A stretch of DNA of 64,000 nt from Candidatus Tectomicrobia bacterium (GTDB lineage: Bacteria > UBA8248): positions 1 through 64,000 of the forward strand of contig JACPUR010000035.1 in NCBI GenBank assembly GCA_016192135.1, written 5' to 3'. The translations under genes were made by a program, and so were the position numbers. Position 1 is the stretch's first letter. The number at the start of each line of letters is the position of its first letter. The notes under the pieces were generated by a model, which saw nothing but the letters and a program-made list of their open reading frames with translations, did not search any database and was not told the origin of the DNA. Of this stretch, positions 8,369 to 17,048 are shown in pieces.

Positions 8369-9091
8369 ATGCCTAGCAGCACGTCCGACCCGGATCTTCG
8401 TTTCCAGCTCGCCCTCGCGGGGCGCATCCTGGCGTTTGTGGGCCAAGCCGACGCCATCATGGGCTTCGCCGGGGCCCGCGCCTCGGACGGCCGGTCCTTC
8501 TGGATGAAGCCCATGACCCTGGGGCTGGACGAGGTCCGGCCGGGCGACCTCCTGCGCATCGGCTACGACGGCAAGATCGTGGAGGGGGAGGGCAAGCCCC
8601 ACAACGAGTGGGTGTTCTTCGCCTCCCTCTTCAAGGACCACCCCGAGCACACGGCCGCCGTCCACACCCACGCGCCCCACTGCCTCGCGGTGGCGGCCCA
8701 GGGGCGCACCATCGAGCCCTTCGACCAGTTCGGCACCCACTTCTACGCCCACGGCGTGCCCCTCTTCGAGGAGTCCCCCGACCGCGTCTACACCTTCGAG
8801 TTGGCCGAGGCCATCCTGAGGAAGATGGGCCAATCGCCCGCCGTCATCATCTCCTACCACGGCATCCTGACGGTGGGGCGGAGCATGCGGGAGGCCGCGA
8901 TGCGCGCGGTCTTCCTCGAGAAGGCGGCGCAGACCCAGCTCCTCGCCTACCAGGGCGGGAGCGCGCGCCCGCTCCCGAGGGAGCTCGCCATCGGCCTCGG
9001 CAGGAACGCCCCCTACGAGCTCCTCCACGAGTTCTACTGGAACTACTACGAGCGCCAGCTCCGGGCGAAGGACCCGGGCTTCTTCGCATGA
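8369..9091 (+). CDS. Class II aldolase/adducin family protein
   Basis: A 240-residue class II aldolase (fuculose-phosphate aldolase/adducin fold). The zinc site is evident: the HTHAPH motif (His99 and His101), a third His in ISYHGILTVG, and the catalytic Glu region in PHNEWVFFASLF. These enzymes cleave or decarboxylate hydroxy-acyl or sugar-phosphate substrates at a zinc centre. ATG 8369 follows AGAGGG; longer upstream frames run through the repeat spacer. It is separated from the TRAP operon by about 350 bp of repeats, yet has the same direction and may belong to the same pathway. Confidence 0.87.
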   Translation: MPSSTSDPDLRFQLALAGRILAFVGQADAIMGFAGARASDGRSFWMKPMTLGLDEVRPGDLLRIGYDGKIVEGEGKPHNEWVFFASLFKDHPEHTAAVHTHAPHCLAVAAQGRTIEPFDQFGTHFYAHGVPLFEESPDRVYTFELAEAILRKMGQSPAVIISYHGILTVGRSMREAAMRAVFLEKAAQTQLLAYQGGSARPLPRELAIGLGRNAPYELLHEFYWNYYERQLRAKDPGFFA

Positions 9092-9134
9092 GCGCCGGCG
9101 AAGATCGGGCAGTGGGTCAGTCTGTGCCACAGAT

Positions 9135-9266
9135 GTCATTCCGAGGGAGCCCGCCCAGGCGGCTTGCCGCCTGGCGGTGGCGGGCACCGCCACCCAAAAA
9201 GAGGGCGACCGAGGAATCTGCTTCTGGTTCTTACAAAAGCAGATTCCTCGCTGCGCTCGGAATGAC
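9135..9266. repeat. 132-bp MITE-like inverted-repeat element
   Basis: The element is bounded by an 11-bp perfect terminal inverted repeat (GTCATTCCGAG / CTCGGAATGAC). Inside are two more hairpins: CCAGGCGGC/GCCGCCTGG near 9155-9177, and a 14-bp perfect stem CGAGGAATCTGCTT (9210-9223) with its complement at 9237-9250. No coding region is present. It fills most of the 330-bp gap before the HupE-like gene, and a relative lies at 46307-46403. Confidence 0.75.
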
Positions 9267-9421
9267 AGCGGAATCGCGAAACTGACCCACTACCGAAGAT
9301 CGTTCCGCCGCCGATCCGGCCGTATTTTCTGCTATCCTGACCTTCCGCCCGCCCGGCGCCTGCGCCGGCATTCCAAAAAACTCCCGGGCGGCGTTCGGCC
9401 CTGTAATATAAGGAGAGATCG

Positions 9422-10009
9422 ATGAAGCGCATCGCACTCGCAGCCGGCATGGTGATCCTGGGCGGCTCCGCGGGGAGCGCCGAGGCCCATGTGGCCGGGT
9501 CGTGGGGCGCCGGCCTCGGCGAGGGATTCCTCCATCCGATCGGCGGCCTGGATCACCTGCTCGCGATGACGGCGTTGGGACTGTGGGCGGCCCGGATGGG
9601 CGGCCGCGCGGTATGGGCGCTGCCCCTCGCGTTTCTCGCGATGATGGCCGCGGGCGGCTGGCTCGGAGGCGCGGGCGTGCCCATGCCCTGGGTGGAGGCG
9701 GGGGTCGCGGCCTCGGTGATCATTTTCGGAGCGGCGGCGGCCTTCGCCCCCCGCTGGCCGGTGATCGCGGGGCTCGCGCTCGCCGGCTTCTTCGCGCTCC
9801 AACACGGGCACGCCCACGGGACGGAGCTTCCCCAGGCGGCCGCTCCCGCGCTCTTCGCCTCGGGCTTCCTCGCGGCGACCGCCCTGCTGCACGGCGCGGG
9901 GATCGCGCTCGGGCGGTGGGCACGCTCGCACCGGCTGGGCGCGCGGGTGGCGCGCGGCGCGGGGGCCGCCGTGGCCGCGGCCGGTTTCCTTCTCTGGCTG
10001 GGGGCGTAG
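9422..10009 (+). CDS. HupE/UreJ-family metal permease
   Basis: A 195-residue membrane protein with a signal peptide (MKRIALAAGMVILGGSAGSA, cleaved near AEA-HV) and about six hydrophobic segments. The family signature HPIGGLDHLLAM and the second His-rich motif FALQHGHAHGTE provide metal ligands. HupE/UreJ proteins carry Ni or Co for hydrogenase or urease, but none of those enzymes is in this window, so the metal is open. AAGGAGAG precedes the ATG. It is a stand-alone gene between a repeat element and the ABC importer locus. Confidence 0.9.
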   Translation: MKRIALAAGMVILGGSAGSAEAHVAGSWGAGLGEGFLHPIGGLDHLLAMTALGLWAARMGGRAVWALPLAFLAMMAAGGWLGGAGVPMPWVEAGVAASVIIFGAAAAFAPRWPVIAGLALAGFFALQHGHAHGTELPQAAAPALFASGFLAATALLHGAGIALGRWARSHRLGARVARGAGAAVAAAGFLLWLGA

Positions 10010-10215
10010 CCCGCCGGGACTCCCGGATAAGCGCCATTCCGGCTGCCGGGGCCGCCCCGCCTTTGTTCCTGAAATCCGCGATTTTTCCGCCGGCGCCCAA
10101 GCCGCGGCCTCTCGATGGGCGCCTGGAAAATCTCCGATTTGAATTTCCCCCTCCTCCGGGCAGCCACTGTCTCTCCCTTGAGACGCCTCTTCTGCGCGCC
10201 GGAGGCCTCCGCGCG

Positions 10216-10244
10216 TTGGGATTTGCCGGCCGGGATGATATAAA
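10216..10244 (+). promoter_or_regulatory. Sigma-70 promoter upstream of the ABC importer
   Basis: TTGGGA (10216-10221), a 17-base spacer and TATAAA (10239-10244) sit in the 375-bp gene-free stretch 10010-10384. The rest of that stretch shows only a few short GC stems. Transcription from here would cover the ABC importer/ACAD operon with a leader of about 135 bases. Confidence 0.5.
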
Positions 10245-10384
10245 GAAGACCTGCAATTCGGAAATGTTTCGAAGGCGGCGGGCCGGAGGTTTTTGCGCGC
10301 ATGGCGCGGCGGAGGCGCCGGCGGACGCGGCGTCCTTCACTCCGGCGGGATGTCCCGCCGCGGGGGCATGGGGGAGGTGAGCCG

Positions 10385-11473
10385 GTGGCCAGCGTGGCGG
10401 TGCGAAGCCTCATCAAGCGGTTCGGCGCCGATGCGGCGGCGGTGAACGGCGTGAGCTTCACCGTCCGCGAGGGGGAGTTCATCACCCTCTTGGGGCCGAG
10501 CGGCTGCGGGAAGACGACCACCCTCCGCTGCATCGCCGGGCTGGAGGTGCCCGAGGAGGGGGATATCCTCATCGGGGACGAGCTGCTGACGTCCTCCGCG
10601 CGGGGCATCTGCCTCCCGCCCGAGGAGCGGCGCCTGGGCATGGTGTTCCAGTCGTACGCCGTATGGCCCCACATGACCGTGTTCGAGAACGTGGCTTACG
10701 GCCTGCGCGCGAAGTCGACGCCGAAGGCCGAGGTCGGCCAGCGGGTGAAGAAGGCGCTCGATCTCGTGGGCCTGACGGGCCTGGAGGATCGCAACGCAAC
10801 CAAGCTCTCCGGCGGCCAGCAGCAGCGCGTGGCCGTCGCCCGCGCGCTGGTCTACAACCCCCGCGTCCTCCTGTTCGACGAGCCGCTGAGCAACCTCGAC
10901 GCCAAGCTCCGCGAGCAGATGCGGCTCGAGCTCACCCGCCTCGTGCGCGAGCTTGGCATCACGTCCGTCTACGTCACCCACGACCAGGCCGAGGCCATGG
11001 TGATGAGCGACCGCATCATCGTCATGCACATGGGGCGAATCCAGCAGGAGGGCCCGCCCCAGGCCATCTACGACGAGCCGGTCAACCGCTTCGTGGCGGA
11101 TTTCATCGGGGTGACGAACCTGCTCGACGGGACGGTGGCGGGCCGCGAGGGCGACGGCGGCGTCTGGGTCGAGGTGCCGGAGGCGGGCGCACGGCTCCTG
11201 TGCGGCCGCGGCGCCGAGGGCGCCGAGGCCGGCTCCCGCGTCACGATCAGCGTCCGCCCCGAGCACGTCTCCTTGAACGGGGGCGCCGAGGGGACGAACC
11301 GGCTCGAGGGCAAGGTGACCGAGGCCATCTACCTGGGCCAGTCCTGGGACTGCCGGGTTCAGGTGAGGGATGTCAGCATCCGGGTGCAGGCGCAGGGCGA
11401 GGTGTCGGTGCGCCCGGGCCAGCAGGTGGCGCTGGGGGTGCTCCCCCGGCGATGCGTGCTCCTTCGGGGATAA
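10385..11473 (+). CDS. ABC importer ATP-binding protein, FbpC/PotA type
   Basis: A 362-residue ABC ATPase with every motif: Walker [11 protein letters not shown]-loop [11 protein letters not shown], signature [15 protein letters not shown], Walker [14 protein letters not shown]-loop [10 protein letters not shown]-terminal TOBE regulatory domain follows from about residue 270. Start GTG 10385 has an ideal GGAGGTGA SD five bases upstream; the longer frame from 10301 would add an implausible poly-Arg leader. It energises uptake with the receptor and permease that follow, the same order as iron(III)/2-aminoethylphosphonate-type importers. Confidence 0.94.
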   Translation: MASVAVRSLIKRFGADAAAVNGVSFTVREGEFITLLGPSGCGKTTTLRCIAGLEVPEEGDILIGDELLTSSARGICLPPEERRLGMVFQSYAVWPHMTVFENVAYGLRAKSTPKAEVGQRVKKALDLVGLTGLEDRNATKLSGGQQQRVAVARALVYNPRVLLFDEPLSNLDAKLREQMRLELTRLVRELGITSVYVTHDQAEAMVMSDRIIVMHMGRIQQEGPPQAIYDEPVNRFVADFIGVTNLLDGTVAGREGDGGVWVEVPEAGARLLCGRGAEGAEAGSRVTISVRPEHVSLNGGAEGTNRLEGKVTEAIYLGQSWDCRVQVRDVSIRVQAQGEVSVRPGQQVALGVLPRRCVLLRG

Positions 11474-11526
11474 TGCGCCGGCCCGCCGGGCCGGCGGAGA
11501 AGCTGGACAAAGGGGGAGGAGGGATC

Positions 11527-12660
11527 ATGAAAGCGCGAATGATGATTTGGCTGGGAGCGGCCGTGGCGGCGCTCGCGCTGTCCGTCCCGGCCGGTGCGGC
11601 GGATGCGCCGATCCTGAAGGAGCTGAGCGGGGCCGAGCGGGAGCGGGTGGCCAAGCTCATCGAGGGGGCGAAGAAGGAGGGCAACCTCGACTACATGTCC
11701 CACTTCGTGCAGGTCGGCACGGCCCGCGTGATGGAGGCCGAGTTCAAGAGGCTCTACGGCCTTGCGGGCCACAAGTTCAACTTCTCGGACCGGACCACCT
11801 CGATCATCATCCGGCGGGTGGAGGAGGAAATCCGGGCGAACAAGGTGACGGCGGACGTCCTGCTCGTCTCGTCCGTCTCCTGGCTCCATTCCCTGAAGCG
11901 GCGGGGGGAGCTGATGAAGTACGTTTCCCCCGAGGACAAGCACTACGCCCCCGCCGAGAAGGCCAAGATGAACGGTGACGGCCACTGGGTGGCCGACGCG
12001 CAGCTCAACACCATCTCGGTCAATCAGAGCATCCTGCCCGGCGTGACCGTCAGCAGCTGGCACGACCTGCTGAACCCGAAGTTCCAGGGCAAGATCCTGG
12101 TGGGCGACGCCAGCCGGACCGAGACCTACACCCTCGTCTACATGGGCTGGCGGCAGGTGCTCCCCAAGGAGTTCTTCCAGAAGCTGGCCGCCCAGAAGAC
12201 GGGCCTCATCCTCCGGGGGCCCGAGCAGCGCCGCGCCGTCATGTCGGGCGAGTACGCCATCGGCACCACCATCATGGCCCGCCACAACATGGTGGCCCAG
12301 AAGGAAGGGGTGAAGATGGTCCCCTTCTATCCCAAGGAGGGGGTGACGGCCCTGCCCATGATGTCGGCCATCCTGACGAAGGCGCCCCATCCCAACACGG
12401 CCAGGCTCTTCATCGACTTCTACCGGGGCGTGCACGGCAAGTACATCCAGATGAGCCGCGAGCCCGGCAACCTGGGCCGGCCCGAGCTGCCTCCGCATCC
12501 GGACCCGAAGGTGCAGGCGCAGCTCAAGAAGGCGTATGAGATCGCTCCGCCGATCGACAAGCTGAACGTCATCCCGATCGACTGGGAGAAGGTGACGCCG
12601 GCCGACGTGAAGAAGTGGCAGGCCGAGTTCGTCTCGATCTTCGGCAAGGGGACCAAATGA
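11527..12660 (+). CDS. ABC importer extracellular solute-binding protein
   Basis: A 377-residue periplasmic receptor of the iron/putrescine/phosphonate-like class. The signal peptide is MKARMMIWLGAAVAALALS, with cleavage at PAGA-ADA. The mature protein has the fold markers of this class (EGAKKEGNLDYMSH, TADVLLVSSVSW, VTVSSWHDLLNPKFQGKI, GEYAIGTTIM). GGAGGAGGG precedes the ATG. The iron-coordinating Tyr-Tyr pair of FbpA is not obvious, and the neighbours are catabolic, so an organic ligand is more likely than iron. Confidence 0.92.
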   Translation: MKARMMIWLGAAVAALALSVPAGAADAPILKELSGAERERVAKLIEGAKKEGNLDYMSHFVQVGTARVMEAEFKRLYGLAGHKFNFSDRTTSIIIRRVEEEIRANKVTADVLLVSSVSWLHSLKRRGELMKYVSPEDKHYAPAEKAKMNGDGHWVADAQLNTISVNQSILPGVTVSSWHDLLNPKFQGKILVGDASRTETYTLVYMGWRQVLPKEFFQKLAAQKTGLILRGPEQRRAVMSGEYAIGTTIMARHNMVAQKEGVKMVPFYPKEGVTALPMMSAILTKAPHPNTARLFIDFYRGVHGKYIQMSREPGNLGRPELPPHPDPKVQAQLKKAYEIAPPIDKLNVIPIDWEKVTPADVKKWQAEFVSIFGKGTK

Positions 12661-12687
12661 GCCCCGCGCCGGGAGGGGACTGAGCGC

Positions 12688-14427
12688 ATGTCCTCGACCC
12701 AAGCGGCGGAGGCTCTCCCCCGGAGGGCCTCCGCCTCATGGCTCTCCCAGCGGCTGAACCTCGAGTCCGGGGTGATGGCCGGGGCCCTGGCCCTGGTCGC
12801 GGCCCTGGCCGTCATCCCCATGCTCGTCTTCTTCCAGACGAGCTTCCGCATCTACACCGAGGCGGGGCCCGAGGGGTTCACCCTTCAGAACTACTACTTG
12901 ATCTTCTCCGAGCCCCTCGCGCGCGAGGCCATCTGGAACACCGTCCTCATCGCTCTCTTCTCGGCGGTATTCTCGGGCGCCCTGGGGACCTCGCTCGCCT
13001 GGTTCCACGCCCGGACGGACATGCCGCTGCGCCGCTGGCTCGAGCCCCTGACGCTGATGCCCTTCTTCCTGCCCTCGCTGGTGGGGGCGATCGCCTGGTG
13101 GGCGCTGGCCTCGCCCAAGGTGGGGATGCTGAACACCTTCCTCGTCGGCGCCCTGGGCCTCTCCGAGGCGCCCTTCAACATCTACACGCTGTGGGGGATC
13201 GTCTGGGTCCTCGTGCTCTTCGACACGCCCTACATGTACCTGTTCACCATCGGCTCGTTCAACCGGATGGACCCCTCGCTCGAGGAGTCGGCCCGCGTGT
13301 GCGGGACGGGCGTGTTCAAGACCGCCCTGCGGGTGACGCTGCCCCTCTCGCTGCCTGCCATCCTCTCGGGCGTGGTCATCATCTTCGTGACGAGCGCCGG
13401 GGTGTTCGGGGTCCCCATCGTGCTGGGAGGCCCCGGCCGCGTCCACACCCTCTCGACCCAGATGTACACCAAGATGGGGACCTTCCCGCCCGAGGCGGGC
13501 GTCTCCGCCGCGGCCGGGTGCATCCTCATGATCATCACGGCGTTCGGGCTGTGGATCCAGCGGAAGATCATCGCGCCCCGCAGCTTCGTCACCGTGACCG
13601 GCAAGGGCTACCGGCCCGCGCGCATGTCGCTCGGGCCCTGGCGCTACCTCGCCCTGGCGCTGAACCTGCTCTACGTGCTGGCGGCCGTGGTGCTGCCCGT
13701 GGGGGCGCTGCTGATGGCGTCGCTCAACCGGAACTGGTTCGGGATGTTCCGGTGGGAGCAGTTCACGCTGCGGCACTGGCAATTCATCCTGTTCGAGTAC
13801 GACTACACCCTGCGCGCCATCAAGAACAGCATGTTCCTGGGCATCGCGGGCGGCTTCCTGGCCGTCGTGCTCTGCACCTTCCTCTCCATCCTGATCCACC
13901 GGGGGCGCAACCGCCGCTTCAAGTCCGTCCTGGACTACATCACCACGCTGCCCATCGGAGTGCCGGGCATCGTGATGGGGATGGCCTTCCTCATCACCTG
14001 GATCCGGACCCCGCTCTACGCCTTCCCCATGTTCCTGCTCATCCTGGGCTACATGACGCGCTACATGCCCTACGGCATCCGGACCATCTCCTCGGTGCTC
14101 CTCTCGGTGAGCCCCGAGCTGGAGGAGAGCTCCCGGGTATGCGGCGCCACCTTCCTCCGGACGCTCCGGCGGGTGACGGTGCCCCTGCTCCAGTCGGGCA
14201 TCTTCGCGGCCTACCTGCTGCTCTTCATCGTCTTCATCCGGGAGCTCCCGGTCTCGGCCCTCCTCGCCACGGAGGCCAGCACCCCCATGGCGCTGGCCCT
14301 GTACATCGTGGGGGAAAACGACGGCCTCGGGGTGGTCTCGGCCTTCGCTTTGGTGCAGATTGTGCTCTTGCTGGGCGCCACGTACCTGTTCCGCCGCTTG
14401 TGGGGGCTGGAAAAGCTGTCGGTTTGA
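12688..14427 (+). CDS. ABC importer permease, two fused transmembrane domains
   Basis: A 579-residue inner-membrane protein with two BPD_transp_1 domains in tandem (FbpB/ThiP-like). Each half carries the EAA loop that docks the ATPase: LEESARVCGTGVFKTALRVT near residue 205 and LEESSRVCGATFLRTLRRVT near 480. About twelve hydrophobic helices can be seen. It starts at ATG 12688, 27 bases after the receptor gene, with a GGAGGGGAC SD. It forms a complete importer with the two preceding genes. Confidence 0.94.
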   Translation: MSSTQAAEALPRRASASWLSQRLNLESGVMAGALALVAALAVIPMLVFFQTSFRIYTEAGPEGFTLQNYYLIFSEPLAREAIWNTVLIALFSAVFSGALGTSLAWFHARTDMPLRRWLEPLTLMPFFLPSLVGAIAWWALASPKVGMLNTFLVGALGLSEAPFNIYTLWGIVWVLVLFDTPYMYLFTIGSFNRMDPSLEESARVCGTGVFKTALRVTLPLSLPAILSGVVIIFVTSAGVFGVPIVLGGPGRVHTLSTQMYTKMGTFPPEAGVSAAAGCILMIITAFGLWIQRKIIAPRSFVTVTGKGYRPARMSLGPWRYLALALNLLYVLAAVVLPVGALLMASLNRNWFGMFRWEQFTLRHWQFILFEYDYTLRAIKNSMFLGIAGGFLAVVLCTFLSILIHRGRNRRFKSVLDYITTLPIGVPGIVMGMAFLITWIRTPLYAFPMFLLILGYMTRYMPYGIRTISSVLLSVSPELEESSRVCGATFLRTLRRVTVPLLQSGIFAAYLLLFIVFIRELPVSALLATEASTPMALALYIVGENDGLGVVSAFALVQIVLLLGATYLFRRLWGLEKLSV

Positions 14428-14470
14428 TTCAGGTCTGGAACGGCCCGCCGCACTCATGGGAGGAGAAGGG

Positions 14471-15646
14471 ATGGATTTCACGTTCACCGATGAACAGAGG
14501 GCGCTGCAGCAGCTCGCCCGGGACTTCTTCGAATCGGAGGTCCGGCCCGTCGCCGCCGAGTACGACCAGCGGGAGGACCCGCGCGACTGCGTCCCCTGGG
14601 ATATCATCGAGAAGGGCTCCAAGCTGGGCCTGAGGACGCTGGGCACACCCGAGGAGTGGGGCGGAGGCGGGGCGGACCTCCTCACCCAGGCCCTGGTCAT
14701 CGAGGAGATGGCCCGGGTGGACATCGGCGCCTCCAAGACCTTCAGCCACAACTGGAAGGTCTCCTCCCGCATCGCGGCCCTCTGTAGCGAGGAGCAGAAG
14801 AAGCGCTTCCTGCCCCCCTTTGTCGCGGACCACCGCTACCTCCTCTCGAACGCCGTGACCGAGCCCGACGCGGGCTCGGACAGCCACCTCCCCTACGACG
14901 TGCCCGAGGCCGGCCCCCGCTGTTTCGCCGAGCGCAACGGCAAGGGCTTCGTCATCAACGGCATGAAGAACTTCATCGCCCTGGCCGGCGTCTCCAAGCT
15001 CATCATCCTTTGGGCCCGCACCGACCGCTCCGTGGGCATCACCAAGGGGCTGAGCACCTTCATCGTGCCCCGCGACACGCCCGGCCTCTCGAACGGCCAG
15101 TTCCACGACAAGATGGGCATGCGGCTCTACAACAACGCCGAGCTCATCTTCGAGAACTGTCACGTGCCGGCGGAGAACTTGGTCGGCGAGCTGGGCCAGG
15201 CCATGCAGCAGCGGGCGGCGGTGGCGAAGGGCGGCAACATCGAGCTCATGGCCCACGCCCTGGGGTGCGCGCGCGGCGCCTACGAGCACGCCCTCGATCA
15301 CGCGCGCAACCGGGTGCAGGGCCTCAAGCCCATCATCGAGCACCAGGCCATCGCCATGAAGCTGGCCGAGATGGCGATGGAGGTCGAAGTGGCCCGGGCC
15401 ATGGTGTGGCGCTGCGCCTGGGCGTCCGAGCATATGACCCCCCCGGACAACCGCCTGACCGTGTTCTCGAAGGTCTTCTGCACGGAGATGGCGCTCCGGG
15501 TCACCCGCCGCGCGGTCGAGATCTTCGGCGGCATGGGCGTCATGAAGGACGGCCCGGCCGAGAAGTACCTGCGCGACGCGGCCGTGCTCCTGCACATGGA
15601 CGCCACCAACCAGATCAACCTGATCAAGGTCGCCAAGCGCCTGTAG
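14471..15646 (+). CDS. Acyl-CoA dehydrogenase-like flavoprotein 1, catalytic Glu replaced by Asp
   Basis: A 391-residue ACAD. Helical N-domain (FTDEQRALQQLARDFFESEV), beta-domain with AVTEPDAGSD, and C-terminal helical domain (EIFGGMGVMKDGPAEKYLRD) are all present. Two features are odd. First, the residue that aligns without gaps to the catalytic Glu of MCAD (eight after the RD Asp) is Asp377 (context LLHMDATNQI). Second, the GSD motif is followed by an extra SHLPYDVPEAGPR segment instead of the usual short turn. Nitroalkane oxidase, a known ACAD relative, also uses Asp at that site. The GGGAGGAGAAGGG SD fixes ATG 14471. It directly follows the ABC importer. Confidence 0.9.
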   Translation: MDFTFTDEQRALQQLARDFFESEVRPVAAEYDQREDPRDCVPWDIIEKGSKLGLRTLGTPEEWGGGGADLLTQALVIEEMARVDIGASKTFSHNWKVSSRIAALCSEEQKKRFLPPFVADHRYLLSNAVTEPDAGSDSHLPYDVPEAGPRCFAERNGKGFVINGMKNFIALAGVSKLIILWARTDRSVGITKGLSTFIVPRDTPGLSNGQFHDKMGMRLYNNAELIFENCHVPAENLVGELGQAMQQRAAVAKGGNIELMAHALGCARGAYEHALDHARNRVQGLKPIIEHQAIAMKLAEMAMEVEVARAMVWRCAWASEHMTPPDNRLTVFSKVFCTEMALRVTRRAVEIFGGMGVMKDGPAEKYLRDAAVLLHMDATNQINLIKVAKRL

Positions 15647-15665
15647 GCGCGGAGGGATGCCGGTC

Positions 15666-16847
15666 ATGACCGTTCAACTCGTCGGGGAGTACCGCGCCCT
15701 CCAGCAGATGGCGCGCGAGTTCTGCGAGCAGGAGATCCGCCCCGTGGCCGCCGCGCGGGACCGCATCAAGGACCCGGCCAAGGTCTTCGACTGGGACCTC
15801 ATCCGCAAGGGCTCGGCCCTGGGCCTGCGCACCCTGGCGGTGCCCGAGAAGTTCGGGGGGCCGGGGGTGGACCTCATGGGCCAGGCCCTCGTCATCCTCG
15901 AGCTCGCCCGCGGGGACGGGGGCGTGGCCAAGACCTTCAGCCAGTGCTGGAAGTGGACGCCCATGCTCACCGAGCTGGCGACCAAGGAGCAGCGCGAGCT
16001 CTTCCTGCCCAAGTTCATGGAGGACGACACCTATCTCCTCGGCCTGGGGGGCACCGAGCCCGACGCCGGCTCGGATAACCGCTGGCCCCCGAACGATCCC
16101 CGGGCCGGCTGGAAGACCTCGGCCGTCCGGCGCGGGGACGAGTGGGTGCTGAACGGGATGAAGCACTTCATCGCCAACGGCGGGGTGGCCAAGCTCTTCG
16201 TCATCATGGCGCGGACCGACCCCACCGTGCCGATCAGCAAGGGGACGACCATGTTCTTCGTCCCCTCCGACACGCCCGGCTTCCGCTTCGGCCGCAGGCA
16301 CGACAAGGTGGGCTGGCGCTTCTACCAGAACGCCGAGCTCATCATGGAGAACTGCGTCATCCCCGACGCCTTCCGGCTGGGGGAGGTGAACAAGGGCAAG
16401 ACCCAGCGCCGGGACGACGTGGCGGGCTTCAACGACGTCGAGCTCGTCGCCAACGTCCTGGGCATGGCCCAGGCCGCTTACGAGTACGCGATCGAGTACG
16501 CGCGGAACCGCGTGCAGGGCGGAAAGCCCATCATCAACCACCAGGCGGTGGGCCTCATGCTGGCCGACATGTACATGCGGCTCGAGGCGGCCCGCGCCTA
16601 CCTCTTCCGCGTGGTGGAGGGCAGCATGGAGCAGGGCCACGACTACGACTCCGCCTCCAGGCAGCTCGCGAAGGTATTCGCCACCGAGACGGCCATCAGC
16701 GTCACCCAGAAGGCGCTCGAGATCTACGGCGGCGCCGGGATCATGAAGGAGAACCCGGTCGAGAAGCTCTGGCGCGACGTGAGCGTTTTCCCCCACCTCG
16801 CGGCCGACTCGGTGCAGATTCTCCGGACGGTGGAGAAGCTGCCCTAG
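15666..16847 (+). CDS. Acyl-CoA dehydrogenase-like flavoprotein 2, catalytic Glu absent
   Basis: A 393-residue paralogue of the preceding gene, starting 19 bases after it. ATG 15666 is preferred over 15657 because GGAGGG would overlap the latter. The ACAD core is intact (GGTEPDAGSD, RNRVQGGKPIINHQAVG, EIYGGAGIMKENPVEKLWRD), but the catalytic base position is Ala379 (context FPHLAADSVQI). The GSD motif is again followed by an insertion (NRWPPNDPRAGWK). Genes 1 and 2 share an I/V-E-L motif in helix G (NIELMAHALG and DVELVANVLG) and may form a heteromer. The reaction is probably not ordinary alpha,beta-dehydrogenation unless a different residue acts as base. Confidence 0.88.
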   Translation: MTVQLVGEYRALQQMAREFCEQEIRPVAAARDRIKDPAKVFDWDLIRKGSALGLRTLAVPEKFGGPGVDLMGQALVILELARGDGGVAKTFSQCWKWTPMLTELATKEQRELFLPKFMEDDTYLLGLGGTEPDAGSDNRWPPNDPRAGWKTSAVRRGDEWVLNGMKHFIANGGVAKLFVIMARTDPTVPISKGTTMFFVPSDTPGFRFGRRHDKVGWRFYQNAELIMENCVIPDAFRLGEVNKGKTQRRDDVAGFNDVELVANVLGMAQAAYEYAIEYARNRVQGGKPIINHQAVGLMLADMYMRLEAARAYLFRVVEGSMEQGHDYDSASRQLAKVFATETAISVTQKALEIYGGAGIMKENPVEKLWRDVSVFPHLAADSVQILRTVEKLP

Positions 16848-16888
16848 CGGGGATCTGGGCAAGGTGTGAAGGTGAGGGGGGGCCGTCC

Positions 16889-16961
16889 GTAGGGGCGAAC
16901 CTCGTGTTCGCCCCGTGCCGGTCGCCGGTCCGGAGGGGGCGATGACAAGCATCGCCCCTAC
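16889..16961. repeat. Two-hairpin palindrome element (GTAGGGGC superfamily)
   Basis: The element has arm GTAGGGGC, a hairpin with stem GCGAAC/GTTCGC and loop CTCGT, a spacer, then a second hairpin with stem GCGATG/CATCGC and loop ACAAG, closing with GCCCCTAC. The two loops are near complements. Copies of the same order lie at 19590-19652 and, inverted, at 36905-36971. Confidence 0.8.
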
Positions 16962-17048
16962 CGGCCCTTCTTTTCATCTCAGACCGCCACATAAGCGGTG
17001 CGTCGGACCAACTTAACGGGGCCGGGTCTCGATCGATAGGAGAACGCC

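Noticed and set aside
10010-10384. Riboswitch or small RNA before the ABC importer
   Set aside because: Apart from a promoter-like element the stretch shows only short GC stems; no known riboswitch core is recognisable.
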